This document shows positions 6,124-10,081 of a stretch of 10,081 nucleotides of DNA, in pieces. The position numbers were made by a program, and so were the translations under genes. Under the pieces are notes generated by a model. That model was not told the origin of the DNA and searched no databases. It saw nothing but the letters and a program-made list of their open reading frames with translations. Each line of letters opens with the position of its first letter. Within the stretch, counting starts at the first letter, position 1. The DNA comes from Actinomycetota bacterium. GTDB taxonomy: Bacteria; Actinomycetota; Thermoleophilia; Gaiellales; Gaiellaceae. The stretch covers positions 1 through 10,081 of the forward strand of contig VAXK01000284.1 in NCBI GenBank assembly GCA_005885565.1, given 5' to 3'.

Positions 6124-6579
6124 GTGCGTCTGGAGACCGGGTCGCCGGAGGAGACCGAACGTGTCGGCGCCGCCGTCGCGGGGGAGCTGCGGCCCGGCGA
6201 CGTCGTCACGGTGTCGGGCGAGCTCGGCACCGGCAAGACGACGTTCGTCCGCGGCGCGTGCCGGGGTCTCGGGGTCGACGGGCCCGTCACCAGCCCGACG
6301 TACACGATCGGGCACCGCTACGAGGGCCGCGTCCCGGTCTCGCACCTCGACCTCTTCCGGTTCGAGAGCGTGTCACCGGCGGAATGGGGCGACCTCGAGC
6401 CGTACTTCGACGGCGCGGTCGTCTTCGTCGAGTGGCCGGAGGCCGCCGGTGACGACCTGCCGCCGGTGCTCGTGCGGGCACGGTTGGCCTACACTGGCCC
6501 GGGTCGACTGATCGCCCTCGAGGCTGCCGAGAAATCCCTGCTCGAACGCATCTTCCGCGGTGCTGATCCTCGGGTTTGA
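6124..6579 (+). CDS. tsaE: TsaE, ATPase of the tRNA t6A37 synthesis complex
   Basis: 151 residues from the GTG at 6124; a TTG at 6118 would add two residues. TsaE is the ATPase that works with TsaB and TsaD to turn over the threonylcarbamoyl transfer to A37 of ANN-decoding tRNAs. The Walker A motif GELGTGKTT is at 32-40, preceded by the strand DVVTVS. VTSPTYTI (55-62) is the conserved switch-like segment, HLDLFRF (74-80) follows, and VEWPE (102-106) is the family's Walker-B-region signature. The length is typical. It follows the glycosylase by 17 bases and overlaps tsaB by 20 bases. TACCGT (6112-6117) before the start resembles a -10 but may be chance. Confidence 0.94.
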   Translation: MRLETGSPEETERVGAAVAGELRPGDVVTVSGELGTGKTTFVRGACRGLGVDGPVTSPTYTIGHRYEGRVPVSHLDLFRFESVSPAEWGDLEPYFDGAVVFVEWPEAAGDDLPPVLVRARLAYTGPGRLIALEAAEKSLLERIFRGADPRV

Positions 6580-7156
6580 CACCGCCACCGACGTGGCCTC
6601 GACAGCGCTCGTGCGCGAGGGCGAGCTGCTGGGCGAGCGGCGCTCCCGGGCCGTGGGGGTGCTCCGGGACGCACACGAGCTGCTCGCCGCGGCGGGCGCG
6701 GAGCCGGGCGACCTCGACGCGCTCGTCGTCGGCACGGGGCCGGGCAGCTTCACCGGGATCCGGATCGGGTTGGCCACGGCGCGGGGACTCGCGCTCTCGC
6801 TCGGGCTTCCGGTCGCGGGCGTCTCGACGCTCGACGCGCTCGCCGCCGGCGCTCCGGGCACCGTCCCGGTAATCGACGCGCGCCGGCGCGAGGTGTTCGC
6901 GCTCCTCGACGAGCCGCGCTGCGTGCGCCCGGAGGAGCTCGAGCTCGCGCCGGGGACGCGATGCGTGGGCGACGGCGCCCTCCGATACCGCGCGGTGCTC
7001 GAGGCCGCCGGGGCCGAGGTTCCGGCGGCGGAGAGCGAGCTGCACGTTCCTCGCGCGCAACTGCACGCCGCGCTGGCGCGCGACTTCGGGCCGGCGGAGG
7101 CCGTCGAGCCGATCTACCTGCGCGTGCCCGATGCCGAGCGGGCGGCGGCGCGATGA
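6560..7156 (+). CDS. tsaB: TsaB, partner of TsaD in tRNA t6A37 synthesis
   Basis: 198 residues from the GTG at 6560. TsaB is an ASKHA-fold paralogue of TsaD that has lost catalysis and forms the TsaB-TsaD heterodimer. The first strand ILGFDTATD (3-11), the signature VVGTGPGSFTGIRIGLATAR (56-75), VPVIDARRREVFA (102-114) and the C-terminal IYLRVPDAE (185-193) are all as expected. It is a little shorter than the common 215-230 residues. No ribosome-binding site is visible, and the start lies inside tsaE, which suggests translational coupling. Its stop overlaps the rimI ATG. The order tsaE-tsaB-rimI-tsaD is a well-known bacterial cluster. Confidence 0.94.
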   Translation: MLILGFDTATDVASTALVREGELLGERRSRAVGVLRDAHELLAAAGAEPGDLDALVVGTGPGSFTGIRIGLATARGLALSLGLPVAGVSTLDALAAGAPGTVPVIDARRREVFALLDEPRCVRPEELELAPGTRCVGDGALRYRAVLEAAGAEVPAAESELHVPRAQLHAALARDFGPAEAVEPIYLRVPDAERAAAR

Positions 7157-7623
7157 CAGAGCTCCGCTACCGACGCCTCGAGCTGCGCGACCTCGCGGAC
7201 ATCGAACGGATCGAACGCCGCTCGTACCCGACACCGTGGTCGCGCTCGATGTTCGCGAGCGAGATCGCGAAGCCGTCGTCGATCTGCCTCGGCGCGTTCG
7301 AGGCGGCGTCGGGCGAGCTGCTCGCCTACCTCATCATCTCTCGCTACGTCGACGCGTGGCACGTGATGAACGTCGCCGTCGAGCCTGCGTACCGGCGGCG
7401 CGGGATCGCGTCCGCGCTCCTCGACCGGCTCTTCGAGCTGACCGCCGACGACGGACGGCGCGGCTACACCCTCGAGGTGCGCATCTCGAACACGCACGCG
7501 ATCGCGCTCTACGAGCGACTCGGCTTCCAGGGCCGCGGGATCCGGCGCGGCTACTACACAGACAACCGCGAGGACGCCTTGATCATGTGGAAGGACCCGG
7601 TCCGCGAGGCGGCGCACGGCTGA
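7153..7623 (+). CDS. rimI: RimI, N-alpha-acetyltransferase (ribosomal protein bS18-type)
   Basis: 156 residues of GNAT fold, starting at the ATG at 7153 that overlaps the tsaB stop as ATGA. RimI acetylates the N-terminus of ribosomal protein S18 and, in some bacteria, other proteins. The RimI hallmarks are IERRSYPTPWS (20-30), MNVAVEPAYRRRGIASALL (72-90) with the acetyl-CoA loop RRRGIA (81-86), LEVRISN (107-113) with Glu108 as the likely base, ALYERLGF (118-125) with Tyr120 as the likely acid, and RRGYYTDNREDALIM (131-145). Its place between tsaB and tsaD is the usual one. Substrate breadth is unknown. Confidence 0.92.
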   Translation: MTELRYRRLELRDLADIERIERRSYPTPWSRSMFASEIAKPSSICLGAFEAASGELLAYLIISRYVDAWHVMNVAVEPAYRRRGIASALLDRLFELTADDGRRGYTLEVRISNTHAIALYERLGFQGRGIRRGYYTDNREDALIMWKDPVREAAHG

Positions 7624-7740
7624 GCCTGCGCCCCACCCCAGCGTGACGAAACACGCACACGCCCCGCGAACCCGCTTCCCGCCTGGGCGCGCGGCCCCTG
7701 TCCCGGTGGCAGCCACCGTCGCGGAAGTGTCACGGCGGCG
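7624..7740. other. 117-bp gap between rimI and tsaD with a short palindrome
   Basis: The gap holds CGGTGGCAGCCACCG (7704-7718), an inverted repeat with 7-base arms around one A. It could fold as a 5-bp stem with a 5-base loop or act as a binding site. A weak GGGC/GCCC stem lies at 7685-7697. I see no clear promoter, T-run or small gene here, although it is the longest non-coding stretch of the window. Confidence 0.4.
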
Positions 7741-8697
7741 GTGGTGATCCTCGGGATCGAGACCTCGTGCGACGAGACGTCTGCGGCCGTCGTCTCGGCC
7801 GGAGACGTCCGGTCGAACGTCGTCTCCTCGCAGGCGGAGCTGCACGCGCGCTTCGGCGGCGTGGTGCCCGAGGTCGCGTCGCGGCGTCACCTGGAGCTCG
7901 TCTCGTACGTCGTCCGCGACGCGCTCGGCGCGGCGGCCGCGCGGCTCGACGACGTCGAGGTCGTCGCCGTGACGACCGGCCCGGGGCTGATCGGCGCGCT
8001 CCTCGTCGGCGTCGCGGCTGCGAAGGGGATCGCCTTCGGGCGCCGGCTCCCGCTCGCCCCGGTCGACCACCTGCACGGGCACGTGGCCGCGCTCTACCTC
8101 CAACCGGAGCCGCTCGAGCCGCCCTTCCTCTGCCTGCTCGCGAGCGGCGGGCACACGCTGCTCCTCGACGTGCGCGAGCGGGCCGGCTTCCGCCGCATCG
8201 GGACGACGATCGACGACGCGGCGGGCGAGGCCTTCGACAAGGGCGCGCGGCTGCTCGGCCTCGGCTACCCCGGCGGCGCCGCGCTCGACCGTCTCGCGCA
8301 CGAGGGCGATCCGGAGGCCTACGCGTTCCCCGTTGCGCGCGTCCCGGGCTTCGACTTCTCCTTCTCCGGCCTGAAGACGGCGCTCCTCTGCGCCGTTCGC
8401 GACCTCGCGACCGACGAGCTCGAGCGGCGCCGCGCCGACCTCGCCGCGAGCTACCAGCGCGCGATCGTCCGCGCGCTGGTCGGGCGGACGCTCGAGGCCG
8501 CCGAGGCGACCGGCGCCGAGCGGATCGCCGTCGTCGGCGGGGTCGCGGCCAACTCGGAGCTCCGTGCCTCGATCCCGGGCGCCGCGCTCGCTCCTCTGCC
8601 GCTCTGCACCGACAACGCGGCGATGATCGCCTCGGCCGCCCGCTTCGTCGAGGCCCTCCCGTACCCGGAGTATCTTGCGCTCGATGCGCATGCGTAG
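7741..8697 (+). CDS. tsaD: TsaD, tRNA N6-adenosine threonylcarbamoyltransferase
   Basis: 318 residues from the GTG at 7741 (a second GTG at 7744 would drop one residue). It transfers the threonylcarbamoyl group from threonylcarbamoyl-AMP to A37 of tRNAs. The signatures are ILGIETSCDET (3-13), GGVVPEVASRRH (39-50), the metal-binding H110-x3-H114 in DHLHGH, CLLASGGHTLLLD (131-143), TTIDDAAGEAFDKGARLLGLGYPGG (155-179), FDFSFSGLKTALL (204-216), VVGGVAANSELR (264-275) and the metal ligand Asp291 in CTDNAAMIA. The protein is shorter than the usual 330-345 residues because the stretch between NSELR and CTDNAA has only 13 residues; the rest is complete. It completes the tsaE-tsaB-rimI-tsaD cluster and overlaps the protease gene by 14 bp. 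Confidence 0.97.
   Translation: MVILGIETSCDETSAAVVSAGDVRSNVVSSQAELHARFGGVVPEVASRRHLELVSYVVRDALGAAAARLDDVEVVAVTTGPGLIGALLVGVAAAKGIAFGRRLPLAPVDHLHGHVAALYLQPEPLEPPFLCLLASGGHTLLLDVRERAGFRRIGTTIDDAAGEAFDKGARLLGLGYPGGAALDRLAHEGDPEAYAFPVARVPGFDFSFSGLKTALLCAVRDLATDELERRRADLAASYQRAIVRALVGRTLEAAEATGAERIAVVGGVAANSELRASIPGAALAPLPLCTDNAAMIASAARFVEALPYPEYLALDAHA
8671..8676 (+). promoter_or_regulatory. -10-like hexamer before the protease gene
   Basis: TATCTT inside the end of tsaD, 7 bases before the protease ATG at 8684. The context (CCCGG, then TATCTT, then a CG-rich spacer) resembles the element before the hydrolase gene. No clear -35 is seen, so the call is tentative. Confidence 0.33.
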
Positions 8698-10081
8698 CGT
8701 GCCGGCGCTCGCCCTCGTGGCTCTGGTCGCCGCGGCCGCCCTGGTCGCCGCCTCGGGCGGCGCCCGGACGAAGGCGCCGCAATCCGCCGCCAGCTGGGTC
8801 GGGCTCGCCGGGGGGCCGCGGCCGCGGGTCGCGCTCGGCCAGCGCATGATCGTCGTGCTGCGCAGCCCGTCGCTCGCCGACCGCGTCGCGCGCGCGGGTG
8901 GGCTCGCGACCGAGAAGCAGGAGCGGCGCTGGACCGCCGCCGCGCTCGCCGCGCAGAACGTCCTCATCTCACGGCTCGGCGTGCAGGGCGTCCGCATCCG
9001 TACCGAGTTCCGCTACGCGCGGGTCCTGAACGGCTTCTCGGCCGCGCTCGACGCCCGCGCGCTCTCGCTGCTCGAGCGCGCGCCGGAGGTGGCCGGCGTC
9101 TATCCCGTCCGCGCGGCCTTTCCCGCCTCCGTGCGCGGGCTCTTCGCGGCCGGAAGCGGCCACCGGCCGGTGCTCTCGCTGCCCGGCTACGACGGCCGCG
9201 GCGTGACGATCGCCCTCCTCGACACCGGCGTCGACCGGGCGCAGCCGTTCCTGCGCGGCCGAATCGCGCCGGGGATCGACATCGTGGGCGGGAACCCCGA
9301 GGCGCTCGCGGCGCCGAAGCCGGACGACCAGACCCAGGTCGAGCGGCACGGCACGGAGATGGCCGGCCTGCTCGTCGGCGGCGGCGGCCCGTACGGCCTC
9401 GCCGGTGTGGCGACGGGCGCGTCGGTGCTCCCGATCCGGGTCGCCGGCTGGCAGGAGGACGCGACCGGCGGCTGGTCGGTGTACGCCCGCAGCGACCAGA
9501 TCGTCGCCGGCCTCGAGAGCGCGGTCGACCCGAACGGCGACGACGACGCGCACGACGCGGCGCGCATCGCGCTCGTCGCGCTCGCGGAGCCGTATGCCGC
9601 CTTCGCCGACGACCCGGTCGCGCTCGCGGCGGGCGGCGCGCTTCGCCTGGACACGGTCGTCGTCGTCCCGGCCGGGAACGACGGTCCCGCCGGGCCGCAG
9701 TTCGGCTTCGTCTCCGGCCCCGGCGGCGGCGCAGGGGCGCTCACCGTCGGCGCGGCCGACATGCGGACGGACGTCGAGTCGGCGCGCGTCGTCGTCCGCG
9801 TCGGGCTGCACGTCGTGCTCGACCGGGTCGAGCCGGTCGTCGGCGCCGCCGGGCCGTCGAGGCCCGTCTCGCTCGCGGTGGCCGCGCCCCGAACCACGCC
9901 CTTCGGCGACCAGCCGGAGGCGCAGGGGGCGGCGCTCGCGCGCTTCTTCGACCCGGGCGGGCTGAGCCGGGTCGCCGGCCGCGCGGCGCTCGTCGACGCG
10001 GGCGACGCGCCGCGGAGCGCGGTGGAGGACGCCGCGCGTGCCGGGGCCGCGGCCGTCCTCGTCCACGGCGGCCTTCCGAGC
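8684..10081 (+). CDS. Secreted subtilisin-family (S8) serine protease, 3' end outside window
   Basis: 466 residues are visible, in a frame still open at the right edge. A Sec signal peptide (MRMRSVPALALVALVAAAALVAA, about 1-25) is followed by a propeptide-like region with QRMIVVLRSPSLADRV near 53-68 (inhibitor I9 type). The S8 catalytic domain shows TIALLDTGVD with Asp180, RHGTEMAGLL with His222 and VPAGNDGPAG with the oxyanion Asn332. The reactive Ser (GTSMA) should lie beyond the edge. From about 420 a PA-like insert is seen (VAGRAALVDAGDA, then AARAGAAAVLVHGG), as in large S8 proteases with an insert between Asn and Ser. The substrate-binding strand after DPNGD (282-286) reads IALVALAEP rather than the usual VINMSLGGP. 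The start could be the ATG at 8684 or at 8690; both overlap tsaD. Confidence 0.9.
   Translation, partial: MRMRSVPALALVALVAAAALVAASGGARTKAPQSAASWVGLAGGPRPRVALGQRMIVVLRSPSLADRVARAGGLATEKQERRWTAAALAAQNVLISRLGVQGVRIRTEFRYARVLNGFSAALDARALSLLERAPEVAGVYPVRAAFPASVRGLFAAGSGHRPVLSLPGYDGRGVTIALLDTGVDRAQPFLRGRIAPGIDIVGGNPEALAAPKPDDQTQVERHGTEMAGLLVGGGGPYGLAGVATGASVLPIRVAGWQEDATGGWSVYARSDQIVAGLESAVDPNGDDDAHDAARIALVALAEPYAAFADDPVALAAGGALRLDTVVVVPAGNDGPAGPQFGFVSGPGGGAGALTVGAADMRTDVESARVVVRVGLHVVLDRVEPVVGAAGPSRPVSLAVAAPRTTPFGDQPEAQGAALARFFDPGGLSRVAGRAALVDAGDAPRSAVEDAARAGAAAVLVHGGLPS

Noticed and set aside
6105..6131. Possible hairpin covering the tsaE start (AGACACG with CGTGCGTCT)
   Set aside because: It needs a 2-base bulge, leaves only 4- and 3-bp stems with an 11-base loop, and is not better than chance.
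7114..8997. 627-codon open frame on the minus strand opposite rimI, tsaD and the protease
   Set aside because: Low-complexity, charged translation with no domain, lying opposite three clearly recognised genes.
8969..10066. 365-codon open frame on the minus strand at the right end
   Set aside because: It lies opposite the subtilisin-family frame, which has recognisable Asp, His and Asn motifs; the minus-strand product has none.

Overview
The window is very GC-rich, with GC-ending codons, frequent GTG starts and gene starts packed against or overlapping the previous stop. Together with the gene content (pan genes with a DUF2520 partner, a tsaE-tsaB-rimI-tsaD cluster, and secreted proteins of actinobacterial type) this suggests an actinobacterium, possibly Thermoleophilia/Gaiellales. 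That placement is inferred from style and not proven. Thirteen protein genes fill the window. No stretch over 300 bases lacks a gene, and I see no RNA gene, insertion sequence or CRISPR array.

Left part (1-1774, minus strand): a pantothenate operon read right to left, DUF2520 Rossmann protein, then panC, then panB (cut by the left edge). Each junction is a 4-base ATGA overlap. PanB and PanC make pantothenate from ketoisovalerate and beta-alanine. The DUF2520 protein may supply the missing ketopantoate reductase step, but its nucleotide-binding domain is unusually short. panC carries an AT-rich 19-bp perfect palindrome.

Middle part (1817-5193): a secreted six-bladed TolB-like beta-propeller (minus) is divergent from a secreted TAP-type serine peptidase/hydrolase (plus). 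The hydrolase runs tail-to-tail into a RimJ/RimL-type GNAT acetyltransferase (minus), with a 32-bp overlap that contains a hairpin.

Right part (5251-10081, plus strand): a tight run of fmdB-type zinc ribbon, family 4 uracil-DNA glycosylase, tsaE, tsaB and rimI, then a 117-bp gap, then tsaD and a subtilisin-family protease that is open at the right edge. TsaB, TsaD and TsaE act together in the tRNA t6A37 modification; TsaC is not in the window. The protease overlaps the end of tsaD; its Asp, His and Asn are visible, and its Ser would lie outside.

Regulatory signals: a good sigma70-like promoter lies between the GNAT gene and fmdB. A 12-mer containing TATCC occurs before both the pan operon and the hydrolase. 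Three gene starts lie 7-9 bases after a -10-like hexamer, which suggests leaderless or near-leaderless mRNAs. This is mostly a conserved housekeeping region. I found no clearly new multi-gene system; the most interesting points are the compact DUF2520 protein, the panC palindrome, the protease with a changed substrate-binding strand, and the uncharacterised C-terminal domain of the hydrolase.
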